Part shown: in pieces, positions 34,515 to 46,555 of the stretch
Position numbering within the stretch: position 1 is the stretch's first letter
How the letters are laid out: each line of letters starts with the position of its first letter
NCBI GenBank assembly: GCA_026419785.1
Contig: JAODTK010003298.1
Coordinates: 1 to 64,000 of the forward strand
DNA length: 64,000 nt
Direction of reading: 5' to 3'
Source of the DNA: Sclerodactyla briareus
Lineage: Eukaryota; Echinodermata; Holothuroidea; Dendrochirotida; Sclerodactylidae
Translations under genes and position numbers: made by a program
Notes under the pieces: generated by a model
What the model saw: only the letters and a program-made list of their open reading frames with translations
Databases searched by the model: none
What the model was told of the DNA's origin: nothing

Positions 34515-35600
34515 TAATTAGCAAACCGGGTCACACGGGCAGTAACCACCTGACATGGTGTACATGCAGTCACCAATGACATGGTGGGTACATGTAGTAA
34601 ACAATGACATGGTGGTACACTGTAGTTACCAAAGACATGGTGGGGTATACTGCCAATAACCCAGACATGGTGGTTACACTCAGTAACCAATGACATGGTG
34701 TGGTACACGGGAGTAACAAAGGGAAATGGTGGTTACACTGACCAGTAATCAATGACATGGTTTAGTACATGCAAGTAAAAACCAAATGAAATGGTTGGTC
34801 CACTGCAGGAACCACTGAAATCATTGGTGGTTACAACTGGCAGTACAATGACATCGGGTGGTAAACTGTAGAAAACCGATGACATTTAGTGGTACCATGC
34901 AGTAACCAATGACCATGGTGGACACTGTAGTAAAATAACCAATGACATGGTGGTATGGTACCACTGCAGTAACCAAGAATGTGGTTACAATGCAATAAAA
35001 ACCGATGGGACCATGGTCGGTACACTGTAGTAAAACGATGGACATGGTGTTAAACTGCAGTAACCAATGGACATGGTGGTACACTGCAGGAAACATAAAA
35101 GGACATTGGGGTACACTGTAGTAACCGATGACATAGTGGTACACTGCAGTAACCAATGACATGGTGGAACATGTTAGTAACCTGAACATGGTGGTACACT
35201 GCAGTAACCAATGACATTGGTGTTACACGGCAATAACCGATGACATGGTTGGTACACTGTAGTAACCGGATGGCATGTTGTTACATGCAGTACCAATGAC
35301 ATGGTTGGTACACTTGCAGGAAGTAACCCAAGGACATGGTGGTACACTGAGAGTAAACCAGACATAGTGGTACACTGCAGTACCAATGACATTGGTGGTT
35401 TACACTGTATAACCAAGGACATGGTGGTAAACTGTAGGAAACCAAATGATGATGGCACACTGCAGTAACCAATGACATAGTGGTACACTGTAGTACCATG
35501 ACTGGTGTTACACTGCAGTACACCAATGGGACTGGTGTTTCTGCGTAATGCCAGTAGTAACCAATGACATGGTGGTACACTGAGGACCCATTGAGACAAG
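34515..35600. repeat. Minisatellite, 28-bp unit, about 38 copies
   Basis: The unit contains GACATGGTGGTACACTGCAG and TAACCAAT. One-base insertions and losses are frequent, more than in the other arrays. Open frames on the minus strand (up to about 150 codons) are repeat artefacts. Confidence 0.95.
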
Positions 35601-37167
35601 CACCTTACACACATGAAGAAATGACAAGGTATCATAGCATGGAAGAAGGGGAAAAAACATTTTGTAATAAGTGTGTGTTGGAGTCTGGGTTTTTGTGGTA
35701 ATGGTTATGGTTGTGCAGGTCCATGTAAGTGCGAGTTGAGAGTAGATAAAGGGTTATAATCTGAAGCATAGAAACTTTCATATTTAAACCACGAGGAAGC
35801 ATACTACTAACCAGGGCAGGGAAGAATGAGGGACTGCTCTTGAATATGCATTGAATGATTCATATGAAAGTAGGTTAGATGCCTAGGAGCATTATCTGCA
35901 TTTTCTATATGTTTGTGATGTCATCAGAAAATGCATTGTTCATTTTTCAAAGGCATATAGCAAACTGTGTTGAAGTGGCACCGAGGGCAGACAAACAGGC
36001 CCATTGACTCACTATGTGGCATATTTCTCTATTCTTCAATATTTTATTGCTGAATCCAAAGTTGACTGTCCATGACATATGCTACCTCTATGCAAGGCTG
36101 ATAATCCGAGATTAGTTTCGCCCGAACCACTTTTTTTCCCTACACAAATTTACATCAATGTTAACAGGAGGGACACTCCATTGCTCATAATGAGTAACAC
36201 AACCCAGACGTCTTTAATTTGACGTCATATTGCGACAGGGCAAAGTTAGTGGGCCTAACTTCTGGATGAAGCTGTTAGGCATGCCTCTCTAGTATTCGCG
36301 GATGTGGTCTATTATGGTTCTGCACTGAGATTCCCCAGTGTGTCCTTTCAGAGAGATCCTCCATTGCCCCATTGTGTGGAGTGTGTAGCTGACTCCTATG
36401 ATTAATAACAGATCTGTCCAGCACTTTGAATGTTTTCAGTAGGGGCAACATATAAATATGTAATATCATAATTGTTAAGGCATATAGCCCCCTTCTCAGC
36501 ACATCATCGATTTATCAAGGGCATTCACTGGACACCCTCCCCGGAGCAGTATGCATTATTCCATGTGATGCAGACACAAACAATCATGAATGAGGGTTGG
36601 ATTTGTATACAGGAGAAGCCAGTTCTAGTCCATTTTTCCTACCTACACCTGTCAAGACAGTTTTACGAGGCTACTTGGCTATCTGCATCAATTACCAATT
36701 ATCCCCCTGCAGGGATACAGCCTGCTCAGAGTGACAGCCAATAAAACCAAGGTCACAACTTGGTATTGGTAGGGCAGTACTTCTCTGCCCAGAGGGCTTT
36801 TGAGAGGAATTTTTACCTTATTGCTTGTTGTTGGGTCTTTCTGGCTAGGAATGTGTATAACTGTGTATAAATATTCATGGCATGGCATGGACTACAGCTG
36901 TCTTAGGACAGCCTCATCAAATGTAAGGGAGCGCCCTCTGGTAGGTCCTGATATTAGATTTTTTAATTGCAAGCCTCGATTGCAACCAAGCTATAGGATC
37001 CAATGAAAGGCTGGTTACAGAATAGATGCCAGGTTAGAAAATTCACGGGCCAACCAGACTATTTGCGATTCCATAATTCTTCCTAAATTTGGCACAGGTT
37101 GTTATTCTTCCGCAGGAATTCCAGGCAGCCCTCTGTAGAATGTCATCAACACTGATTCTGCACTCAC
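35601..37167. other. No gene seen
   Basis: Only short open frames. The segment 36,936-36,952 (GCGCCCTCTGGTAGG) resembles a CTCF core motif but has not been supported in any other way. Confidence 0.35.
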
Positions 37168-37347
37168 CAGACAGAGAGTCCATCTGTCTCCCATGAAAAT
37201 CCTCCTCAATCAGACAATCCTCATCCTAGGACACGCTGCCATGAATTCACAGCTGTGACGATTTTCAAAGAGAGATAACTCTCTTCTCATCCAGTAAATA
37301 TACTTCCACCATCGACTCAAGGCTCAGGGCATCAAAGTCTCTTCTTC
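37168..37347 (-). CDS. Probable damaged exon of unrecognised minus-strand gene
   Basis: On the minus strand a pyrimidine-rich acceptor (CCTTCTCATTTCTAG) and a strong donor (GTGAGT) enclose 180 bases. Inside are FDALSLESMVEVYLLDEKR, then after frame changes CEFMAACPR and LIEEDFHGRQMDSLS. Several frame changes are needed, so it is either indel-affected or decayed. It is the next candidate exon after the 38.28 kb exon of the same strand. Confidence 0.4.
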
Positions 37348-38279
37348 CTAGAAATGAGAAGGAAAAGATAGGAAATAGCCAAGGATTAGCCACTGTTGAG
37401 ATAGATTTTATACGTGAATTAGAAGCATGGTGACCTATAGTTGGTTAGATTATCAGGCTTGTAATTTGGAGATTGCTGTATTAAGGTGATGTTGTTCCCT
37501 TGAATAAGATTACAATACTTAATCCTGATTGATCACATAAATGGGTCACTGATATGCTGACTTAGCCAAAACATTCAGTCTCACACAGCTATGGGGAATA
37601 TTATCCTGCATCCTTGTGAAGGGTTGAAGCTTACAGAAAGGCACTCCACTCCGATTCAAAGTTATATCTGTGGTTATGAGAGTGCTAGCATTATACACAC
37701 ATTCTCAGGGTTATCAAATTACATTATAAACAGACACAAGTGGTGCCAAATTAACTTGCTGAATAAGCAAAGGGCTGACTGCATTCCACTGACCATTTTT
37801 CACAAACCCCCACTTCACCATAGAGCTTTATTTAACTGTAGAGGCAATCAGGTAATGCATGCACTATATGACGAGGAACAATATGTCCCCCTGCGAGCTA
37901 GACAGAAGAACGAGCATTACATTTGTAATGTGTTCATTGTATCAGCAACATACAGTTTGTGTCACTCTCAACTTCAAATTGGGAAACTGCAAAGACAAAT
38001 TCCAGGTAGAGCAACATGGGAGTGAAGAGTGCCAGTATGGTGTTGTAGTATTCAATGCAAGGAGTACAATCACCTTCCAGCATGGGTGTGTGGGACATTT
38101 TTTTTGTCTTCTAGGCTATAGATAGGAGTGGCTGATGCCGAGAGTTGGTTGTACATGTCCTGCATGTAGACATAGCAGAGTTACAGAAACATGATGTGAT
38201 TTTCAGCTCCCATATTCTACAGACCAGCGTCGATCCAGTATTGGAGCATATCGTTAGACTGCTTTGGATAGATACTCAC

Positions 38280-38320
38280 CCAGTGTGGTGTCTCCACCGG
38301 TCTCCTGTCTAGTACTATAG
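38280..38320 (-). CDS. Small exon (41 bases) of unrecognised minus-strand gene
   Basis: It is flanked on the minus strand by a T-rich acceptor (TTTTTTTACAG) and donor GTGAGT. Joined to the upstream exon at 40,917-41,085, which leaves one base over, it supplies two bases to make Ser and then reads IVLDRRPVETPHW with no stop, ending in phase 0. This phase match supports both exons. Confidence 0.55.
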
Positions 38321-38984
38321 CTGTAAAAAAATCAAACAGAAATATTATACGGTTATTTCACAGAATTTAAAGAACCCATTTTATGAATATTCCTTTCTAT
38401 TGATGGATTACCATGGGGCAATCAATCAGCCTAAAAGGAGTTCTTGGGGTTCACTCTTCAATGAATACCCAGTTAGTATTGAGTTGGTAGACTGAAGTAA
38501 ATTCAAACTGAAAAATATGATGAGGCTATCAGAGGGTAACTCTCAATATTGCCCGATGTAGTTCAGGTTTTTAATTCAAGCTGATAGCCAATGGTATGTA
38601 TCAGACTGTTTTGATGAACTAGCACAGATGAAATGAAAAGAGGGCACATTCAAAACCTCACCAATACAAATTTGGAGGGTTCTAGCATGTTGCTTGTTGA
38701 GTTATCCAATTTACTTTGGATTGAATTACAAAATTATACATCAAGGGGGAGGCTGGGGACAATGCAAGGCCACTAATGCCACACTACAGAAATGAATGCT
38801 GCATTGTAATATGATAACTGAAAGATGGCATATGTTTCCACTCACAAACCAATGAGATTGTTCGGTTTTTATCTTGTGAACAGTTTTGTGAGGTTTTATT
38901 TCCATCCTATCTCATAATCCATTTATAGATCCATTATAGAAGGAAGTGCCTCCACATGTGCATTAGCAAGTAAACGCAGTTGCC

Positions 38985-39290
38985 ATTTCCCCCCCCCCCC
39001 CCCGTAGGGCCAAGTCAATGCATTCGGGCCCCCCCCCATCCCCCCCCCCCCCGCATGAAGTTCACAAGGCAAATTTCGCAACAGTGATTGTGCCTCCTAG
39101 CGCACTCGATCAAGTGGAGGTTCTGGTCTGGGGTTTAGCTGCCATAATCTAGTCAAAGTCAATGCATTCACATTCCCCCTTGTACGTCACAGGAGGCAAT
39201 TTCGCAAGGTGATTGTGCCTCCTCGACGCACTCTGACAACTGGAATCTGGTCCTGGGGGTTTCGCTGCCATTTTAATCTAGCCAGTTCCG
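38985..39290. repeat. C-rich tandem duplication, about 150 bp
   Basis: Two copies (about 39,012-39,150 and 39,153-39,288) share AAGTCAATGCATTC, GGCAATTTCGCAA, GTGATTGTGCCTCCT, GCGCACTC and TTTAGCTGCCAT.TAATCTAG. The first is preceded and interrupted by C-runs. Confidence 0.75.
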
Positions 39291-39299
39291 GTAGTAGAA

Positions 39300-40916
39300 T
39301 ACAAATAGGCAACATATGCTCACACTTTGGAAACCAAAGTCGTGGTTAGTGATCCTGCTGGTGTGTCTAGGCGGAGTTCAGGGCATCCTTAGGGAGGGAA
39401 GCTTGGCACGTTTCTTGCTTTTGGTCTCTGTGGTGACTGTACGCAAACTTCCTGGAAAGGCTGCGAGCGAGAAAAAGGAAATGTAGAGGAGTTGCAGGTA
39501 TCTTCCTATATGTTTGTACTAAGTGCACTTGGGTGGGCTATGTCACACAAGGACAGAGATGAAAAGCCTCGGATTGCTGTTATAATTTTCTCTTGCATTC
39601 ATTGTTTCCTTGCAGTTGATTTGTTCATGCGTTTGAGAACATTGGAACCGAAGCAACAGGCATGATCCCTTGCGACAGCACAGTACCATCTGGATGTGTT
39701 CCTCCATTTCTGAATTTTTCCTACACGGTTCGGCTCAAACTGACATCAAAAGCATCAATATGCATGTTGATGTAGGCAAGTTCCAAGACAAGCTGCAACC
39801 ATGCTCCATCAAGATACTCAAATGAGATCGATAGCATCCATTGGCACTTATTGTGCGGATTACGGATGTAGCCAAAAATACAGAAAGTGTCCTCTTTTTG
39901 CCAAAAATTGACACACTACTCATACAAAAATGAATAGCACTCATATCAACATGGTATGCATACCAAAAGTTATTAAAGAAAACTCGATCCTGACAGACGT
40001 GTTGGCTTTGCCTGATTACAAGTAAACTCTTAAAGTACCTAACTATCAGAGGTCTTACAAAGTCCATTTTTTCTCCAAAAAAATTCACCTATCATACAAA
40101 ATTAAAATAGCTTATGTGCTCATTATGAGGGAGCACACCCACCAAACTTTAAACTTGATCCCGACAGTCATGTTGGACTATTACTCTATCGAGGCTACTG
40201 ATTTGATGCATTAGCTGATTGTAATGCAGTGGCACTAGGGTTGAATCCATGTTGCATCGAACAGAGTGACAACAAGGACTGTTAGCGATCCATGCCAGTA
40301 GGTGTCTTGAGCGGTCCCATTTACACTTTCACTAACAAAAGCATTTAATTTGTATGCATCCATCTAAAGGGTCCAAAAAAGGAGGAAACGTACGCACCAT
40401 TCTTCATGAAGTGACAGGTTTGCTGATTCCAGGTCTAATTGAACCCTGAAAATTAGAGGCCAGCGCCCCCATCCACCCTGGTACAATCACGAGGAAATAG
40501 ATGCATTACAATCTTAATATTAATAATTTTTTTCCAAAGTTCAAAATTCATCCACAACATAGATGTTGTATCCTGCAAATAGTGAACATTCTTGAAGGAA
40601 GGCTGGATAGACATTGGCGGGGAGAGGAAACACGTAATGTTTACAACTTTAAAGCTGACTTATTCCTGCACCTGTGAGGATATGAGTTATAGTGGCAGAC
40701 AGCCAGTGCTCAGTTAGTACCTGTAAGGACCTGTAAGTAGGTACACCTTCACTACACATTACACGGCTCCATGAAGACAATTCACACATTCCTAAGCTTA
40801 TCCATGAAGGGCTTATGATTAGTGTCAAAAGCAAAAGTGCAGGCCACCGTTTGGAGGCAGTTGTGCTAGTGTCATAGTGCATTGCCAAACGGATGAAGTA
40901 TATGTATAAAGCTTAC
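39300..40916. other. No gene seen
   Basis: Intron-like sequence of the minus-strand gene. Short open frames only, including one of 117 codons on minus that shows no family resemblance. Confidence 0.35.
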
Positions 40917-41085
40917 ATCTAGTATTGGTTTTGAGGAGTGTGGCCGGGGCACGGGAAGGCAACAGGGTGTCCAGACAATCGTACGCGTGTATTTCCATGA
41001 CCCTGCTGTTAGGGGGCGCCAGATCGAGACCCTTGATGATGTCAGAGGTGTTCAGAAGATGGACTTGAAACTCTCGCCTTGACGC
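40917..41085 (-). CDS. Exon of unrecognised minus-strand gene
   Basis: The acceptor GACCTCCGCAG and donor GTAAGC enclose 169 bases on the minus strand that are open from end to end in one frame: REFQVHLLNTSDIIKGLDL, APPNSRVMEIHAYDCLDTL and LPSRAPATLLKTNTR. It ends with one spare base, which fits the 38,280-38,320 exon. The GC content and residue mix are coding-like against the AT-rich flank. I do not recognise the family; nothing in it shows a known fold or signal. Confidence 0.6.
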
Positions 41086-41124
41086 CTGCGGAGGTCATCA
41101 GGCGTCATCCTTTCCTACCTTGGA

Positions 41125-41185
41125 GGGCTAGTTAACAGATGGATAGATAGATGGATGAATAGATAGGATGGATAGATGGAGTCGA
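41125..41185. repeat. GATG/GATA microsatellite
   Basis: Runs of GATGGATAGATA and GGATGGATAGATGG. It lies directly upstream (on the minus strand) of the 40.9-41.1 kb exon. Confidence 0.85.
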
Positions 41186-42722
41186 AAAAAATTAGTACAC
41201 AGTTATGACTCCAACAGTTCGCAAACATGGGAGGTCGGAGAGTGTCATTAAGGGTTTTGTAGGAGTGGCAAACAGTTTGGAAAAGTTTTAAATTTCTTAT
41301 GTGACGTCCCACAAATACGGGGGCATGATTTGCTTGCCAATTCATTCTAAACAAGTCACAAAACTTTGTTCATATAGTGCGCAAATTCTTGCATGTCTGT
41401 TAATTTTGCAATACTCTGTAAAATCGGACAGATTATGACGTGTGTGAGGGATGATTCGCGCAGTTTTTGAAAGCAACTAAGTTTGCTTGGATCATTTTGA
41501 CGGACCCCACTGGCGAACGTCGAGGAGGAACAAAGAGTCAATCCTGCGACATATGGGCGATAAACGCGAGACCCATGCAGAAACCACTCACAAATGATTC
41601 CCGGTTTCAATTTGTTGATTTAGGAAGAACATTTGAGATGACAATTCTGGATGCAATCTTTTTAAATACTGGCATCCTTTCAAAAAGGGAGGAAGTAAAC
41701 TACAGCCTGTGACACACCAGCGTTCGATGTTTTCTGCCTCGTATCAGCCTTTTCATTCTATACACAGGAATGATGCATTGCATAATACATGACTGGCGGT
41801 TTGCCAATACAAACACCGTAGGACTCTGTTCATTTTAATTTGTTGGTTGTCAATCTGTGAACCTTTCCAATACTAATGGCCCCGGCTTATGGCCGGGAGC
41901 ATAAAAATTCAGTTAACGCGTAGATTGGGGATTCTCGCCAGATCCAGGGATACATGTTATCATGCCCACATGCTGTTAGTGATGGACACTGCTTCACTCA
42001 AATTATAAAGCGGCATTCCCAATGATTGTTTTGGTTGTCTAACAGAAACAATGCTGACGAAATGTGAGTATTAGTGGGGAACAGCGCCCTCAATGGTTTG
42101 GAAATGATCTTGCATATCACCCCACCAGTAAATACCCGACAAAAATCAGGTAGTGACAACAAAAGGTAGTTGACAGACGTATAGGGTGACAATAACTATG
42201 TGTATAAATGGTATGTGTATTAATACAGACATATATGAATGATGCGAAATAAAATACACACAGGTGGGATTTTCAAGCATTTATAACAACATGTCAGATG
42301 AATCATTTTAGAAGCAATATCAGGATATGAGTGGCATGTTCTGTCGAAATAAAGGATATGTTATTTGGAGAGAACAGCGGACATCAGAGCCTGAGTTGGA
42401 CCTAGGTTAAAAGCTTGTGAGTTTCAGATGTTTTACCTCTGTTGACCCAAGATGATCCTTTCACCCTGACCCGAACAATAGCAAGCATGTACTTATTAGG
42501 GGAAACCCACATGCCAAGTACTGCTGGCTGTAATGATTGCAAATTCTTCTGACTTAGAACAGGGAATTGGAAAATGAAATGCTCATAGTGTAAAAAGCCG
42601 TGCATATATAATGCTGCTGAATCGTGTTGACAAACATGCATACATAGAGAATGGCAGACAAACAGACTGACACACACACAATCACCAAAACAACTTTACT
42701 GATTGTCAACAGAGATGCTTAC

Positions 42723-42913
42723 TCTTTGTCATGGGGGGTACGGCTGGGCTTGCTGGGGTTCGCTTGACCAGTTGCAGGTTGGTGGCAGGGGGGGTGGTTG
42801 TGGTGGGATGGTTGTGGGTGAAGGTCATTATACCCGACACAGGGACCAGCTTGCCATCTAACAGAACCTGCATGTCCGAGTACTCCCATCTTCAATCTGA
42901 ACGATCACCGTGT
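42723..42913 (-). CDS. Exon of unrecognised minus-strand gene, Pro/Thr-rich
   Basis: On the minus strand an acceptor (TTTTTCGCAG) and donor (GTAAGC) enclose 191 bases. The first part reads TVIVQIED; after one probable indel it reads WEYSDMQVLLDGKLVPVSGI, MTFTHNHPTTTTPPATNLQL and VKRTPASPAVPPMTK. The Pro/Thr-rich tail suggests a flexible region, as in nuclear or scaffold proteins, but no domain is recognised. Its end phase does not fit the 40.9 kb exon directly, so an exon may be missing between them or the indel changes the phase. Confidence 0.5.
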
Positions 42914-43199
42914 CTGCGAAAAACATGATCACACCATAATGATAGTTATAACAATAGAGTCATGCAGTGGTCAACGTAGTCACACTCAAGCGGATAAACA
43001 GCAGCGCAGCAGTGGGTTCGGAATGAGGCGTGACGCCGAATATAAATCATCACCTGATTGACGGAACAGTGTGAGCGTTCAAATTTATGGAAAAGATTGC
43101 TGCATTCACATCCAATTGTAGTGTTCACGCAACTGAGGCTTAAGGTGGGGATTCGTCGTGTGAGGGGGACTTTTTTGATGGTTGCAGTAGTGTGACTGG

Positions 43200-43270
43200 G
43201 CCTCTCACCTATAATATCTAGTTGCTTATATAGCGCTTTTTCGACTATCAAAGCGCTTCAACGAATTACC
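43200..43270. repeat. Dispersed TATAGCGC repeat, second copy
   Basis: TTATATAGCGCTTTTTCGAC and AAAGCGCTTCAACG match the 5.4 kb block. The GCGCTT and AAGCGC words make a short inverted repeat. Confidence 0.5.
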
Positions 43271-43440
43271 CTGATCATCCGGACTTGTAACACAGTACTA
43301 TACATGTAGCATGCACCTCCTTGTACACTACCAACACACCAACGCAGTGGCCACTTCATTCTTTCCCATAGGGTGCTGCAGACACATTCGACGCATGCCC
43401 TACTAATCATAAGTCACCTCCCAAGGTGCCCACTTAACAT

Positions 43441-43623
43441 GTGGGGGAACATGAGACAGTGAGAGACTGCCTGTCTAAGGGCCACTATGGAAACTGGGAG
43501 AGAGAGAGGAAGAGGAATCAAAACTACGGACTCTGGCTCTCTGAACCTACTGACTATGAAAAAATATTGCCTCTATACAGGAGTGACCTCCCATCAGACT
43601 TCAATTTGAGCGAGTTTTTCTAA
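43441..43623 (+). other. Short coding-like open frame, unrecognised
   Basis: The frame reads HYGNWERERKRNQNYGLWLS, EPTDYEKILPLYRSDLPSDF and NLSEFF, then TAA. The residue mix is coding-like, but it has no clear acceptor and no family match. It might be the last exon of a plus-strand gene, part of a transposon protein, or chance. Confidence 0.25.
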
Positions 43624-43640
43624 AATATATTAGGTAATAT

Positions 43641-43663
43641 ACTTATAGCACCGTGCTATAAGT
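43641..43663. repeat. Perfect 11-bp palindrome
   Basis: ACTTATAGCAC and GTGCTATAAGT are exact reverse complements with one base between them. It follows the preceding open frame by 18 bases. It could be a protein-binding site or a hairpin; no transcription terminator role can be claimed. Confidence 0.8.
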
Positions 43664-44139
43664 ACTAGATACACTTTATCGGTTTCAAAGTGGGATCTTG
43701 TTGATTTGCACACATACAAGCATGAAGAGGCTATTGTCCAGCCCTAAGTGTCACAAATCTTGCAATTAGCTTTTCGTCTGGAATGTTGCACTGGATTGTT
43801 TTCCATACTCTATGCTGAGTACACATATGGCAGCTGGGGTTGCTTGAGTGATTCATCAAAGAGCTGATCAAAAGCGTAACTTGTTGCTGATTCCTCAGTG
43901 CATGGCTAGAAGCCTGATGAGGGTCACTTTTGCTAATGGCCTATGAGGGTCACTTTGTGCATCTAGCTCAACGCTCAGTAACGTCTTGTCCCAGAGTCTG
44001 GTGTGGATCACACTCGTTGTACCTACATGGGTACAGACGCAAAAAGAAACCTAATGTTCAGAGAAGATAAAGTTACATGAAAATCAGAAGCCAGAAGTCT
44101 TGACAAGAAACAAATGGATAAGGGATATAACACAGCTGT

Positions 44140-44540
44140 GTCCTTCTTATAGGACAAGGAGTTCTGGACTTACCCTGCCCACAAGGTTTCAGACTGTGAC
44201 CCTCTGCGACCTTTGTCTAACCACAAAACAATAGGTTTCCTGTACTGCTTCATGGGACCAACATAACCAGTATGAGCTTGATCATTTAGATGGGGTTGAG
44301 TTCACAACAACATTGGCCAGAAAAACCCATTTTTCACTACAGATGACCCCCAGTCTACAGAATATGTTCTGCACTCCTCATAAGAAAGCTGCTCATCAAT
44401 TGCATCTTGATCGGCAGAGCTCTGACTTGAGCCTAAACTGACTGCCTTGAGGTTCTTTGATGACTTTAGAATCCTGGACTTGCCACTTCCACAAGTTCGC
44501 AGACTTTGACTCTGCTTGACCTGAAATGGCCAATGGCCTG
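44140..44540. repeat. Diverged pair of repeat segments
   Basis: GAGTTCTGGACTTACCCTGC followed by CCACAAGGTTTCAGACTGTGACC (44,158-44,210) resembles AGAATCCTGGACTTGCCACT followed by TCCACAAGTTCGCAGACTTTGAC (44,468-44,522). Because of this the open minus-strand frame at 44,302-44,547 is treated as repeat, not exon. Confidence 0.5.
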
Positions 44541-45996
44541 ACCCCAAATAAGGGGTATCATGTACTCATATGGAGAACCCACATAAAACTCAGTATAAGT
44601 TTTTCATCCATCCAGGTGGCAGTTGGGGGCTTTTTGTGTTCAGAGCCAAAGTTGGCCTATGTATTCGTTTACCGCAATTCTCCTAATTTTTTCTCCAACA
44701 AGTGCTAATGGCACAGTACTGTAGCTCACCCTGTACAAGTCCTCACTAAATGATCATAACAATGGTAACTGCTGTGGCTAGATGACCAACTCAGTCATTG
44801 GATCTGACATTAGGCAGAGACAAATTTTTTCCTCTTCTCTCACCAATTGTAGACTGCCCTTTTATAACCTTTCACCGGAATCTGAATATCCTGTATGGTC
44901 AGTGATATAACGTTTATGAGCATGCTGATCTGAATCCGCTCATACATTGAGGAGCATTGCAAGTGAGCTAACTAAAATGCTGTCAGTAGTCCTCAATTAT
45001 AGAAGCCTGTCGGTTTTCCTTGAAACGCTACCATTCCCCAAGAAACACACAGAATCCAAAACCAATGTAATTTTACCCTCATGATTCATCAGTTCAGTTG
45101 GCCGATTAGCAGAATTGTTTCAAGGTGTCCCATTCCCTAAAATACACTGACCAATGACCTTCTGCAGAGCTTGTGATAGTGGTCAAAGCTTCAGCCTCGC
45201 TCCTCTGGGTTTTACTGGCCATGTTAACATTGAACGAAAGAGCAAAAAAAGGAAAAAAGAGATTCAAAAACACACTGAATTGAAGTCAGTTTCGGAATTT
45301 TTGTTCATGAATTTAAGTTCTATTATAGGAAAAACTGACGTGTTTCCATGCCCCACCACCACAGCTAATGACCACCATGATAGGTTGCTTAGAGAACCTA
45401 TGTTTAGGGTCCAATATTCCTTCTGGCATCAGGACCATTCACATCAAAAACAGATTGTGATTGAAGGAAATCTCTATACTGATCAAGTACAGTATATAAA
45501 GTGATTCCTGCCAATAGCATACAAAAGAAATGGATTTCAACCATTGCACAACTGTCCTTGGTCTCCCCATGAGAGATATTGTGTACTAACAACTGGACAA
45601 GGTTGACAGGGGATCACTCGTAGGTAATAGGAATGAATAAAGAACTTAGTTGAATATCGTACTCGAGATGCCACTGCATGGCCATACTGTAGCACATGTA
45701 GCTTTGGATAATCAGGCCACAAGGACAGCTACGGTAAGCAATAACAACTGAACACAGCGTTTTAGTACAAATACCAGAATACCGAGTTACAGACAAGTAA
45801 GTCTATATGAGTCTGATAATTATAATGCTACAGCCGAGTTAGGGACACGCCTATAAATATACAAGCATGGCAAGTTGGCAACCCACAGAGAACAGTTGCC
45901 ACTATTGGTAAAAGTGTGCATATGTAAGTACTGAATATACTGTATATAGCGTAAGTCAGACAGACCAGCATATGCACAGAGGGCAGAAAAACCCAC

Positions 45997-46086
45997 CTGT
46001 CGTCTGGTCAGTGCAGTTTCAGCATCTTTAGGACCTGACTGGCCTTCCAGAGCTTGGACAGCAGACAGTATATCATCAGACATTAC
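45997..46086 (-). CDS. Exon (90 bases, phase 0) of unrecognised minus-strand gene
   Basis: On the minus strand, acceptor CTTTCCGCAG and donor GTGGGT enclose exactly 90 bases, open in phase 0: VMSDDILSAVQALEGQSG and PKDAETALTRRQ. The piece is acidic, then basic, and probably helical. It is the most upstream exon found for this gene. It probably belongs with the exons at 42.8, 41.0 and 38.3 kb, all on the same strand, but I could not join it to the 42.8 kb exon in phase, so other exons may lie between. Confidence 0.6.
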
Positions 46087-46410
46087 CTGCGGAAAGAAGA
46101 GTTACAGTATTTAAAGTAGGTTAGTATTAAAGTTAGAGAAGTTTCAAAACTTCGAAACTGTCACAAACACTCTGGGGTAACCCTACCCTGATTCCTAACG
46201 AAAGGGTGACAGAGTGGTATCGGCAAGCACACATTTCAAGTTGGAGTTCTACCACTCACAGCTTTATTCAGGAACAAGGTAATCAGCAATGGTTTTTTTT
46301 TTTTCCAATCAATGGTCATTTTTGTTGTACAGATTTCTTTGAACTAGCACAGGTGCAAAAAGAACATAACCATAGTAATTCAGGGAATTATCAAGGATTC
46401 AACAAAAAGG

Positions 46411-46555
46411 TATGAATACTCACCACATCTTGGACCCGGCACCCCACCCCCACGCCATGAACATAGTGGCAATTACACAAAAGTCTGGTTGGCCACCCCA
46501 TAGCAGCTATAGCCCTTCTCATTTTTCCAGGCAGAGGTCGTCTGGAAATAATTTA
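46411..46555 (+). repeat. Solo copy of the GC-rich element's terminal repeat
   Basis: TATGAATACTCACCACATCT, GCACCCCACCCCCACGCCA, GGCAATTACACAAAAGTC, TGGTTGGCCACCCCAT and CTTCTCATTTTTCCAGGCAG align in order with the left end at about 19,885-19,995 and the inverted right end at 26,100-26,245. No second, inverted end was found nearby, so it is a solo or truncated copy. Confidence 0.7.

Noticed and set aside
34515-35635. Minus-strand frames with repeated HHV/MSLV-like words
   Set aside because: They are translations of the 28-bp minisatellite with frame jumps.
36936-36952. CTCF binding site
   Set aside because: A single 13-15 base match with one mismatch is expected by chance in a window of this size.
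37591-38025. Plus-strand open frame of 144 codons
   Set aside because: No family resemblance, AT-rich, no splice support, and it lies between exons of the minus-strand gene; a chance frame is likely.
44302-44547. Minus-strand exon reading SGKSRILKSSKNLKAVSLGS
   Set aside because: It looked coding with a CAG acceptor, but part of it matches a repeat segment at 44,158-44,210, so repeat origin is more likely.
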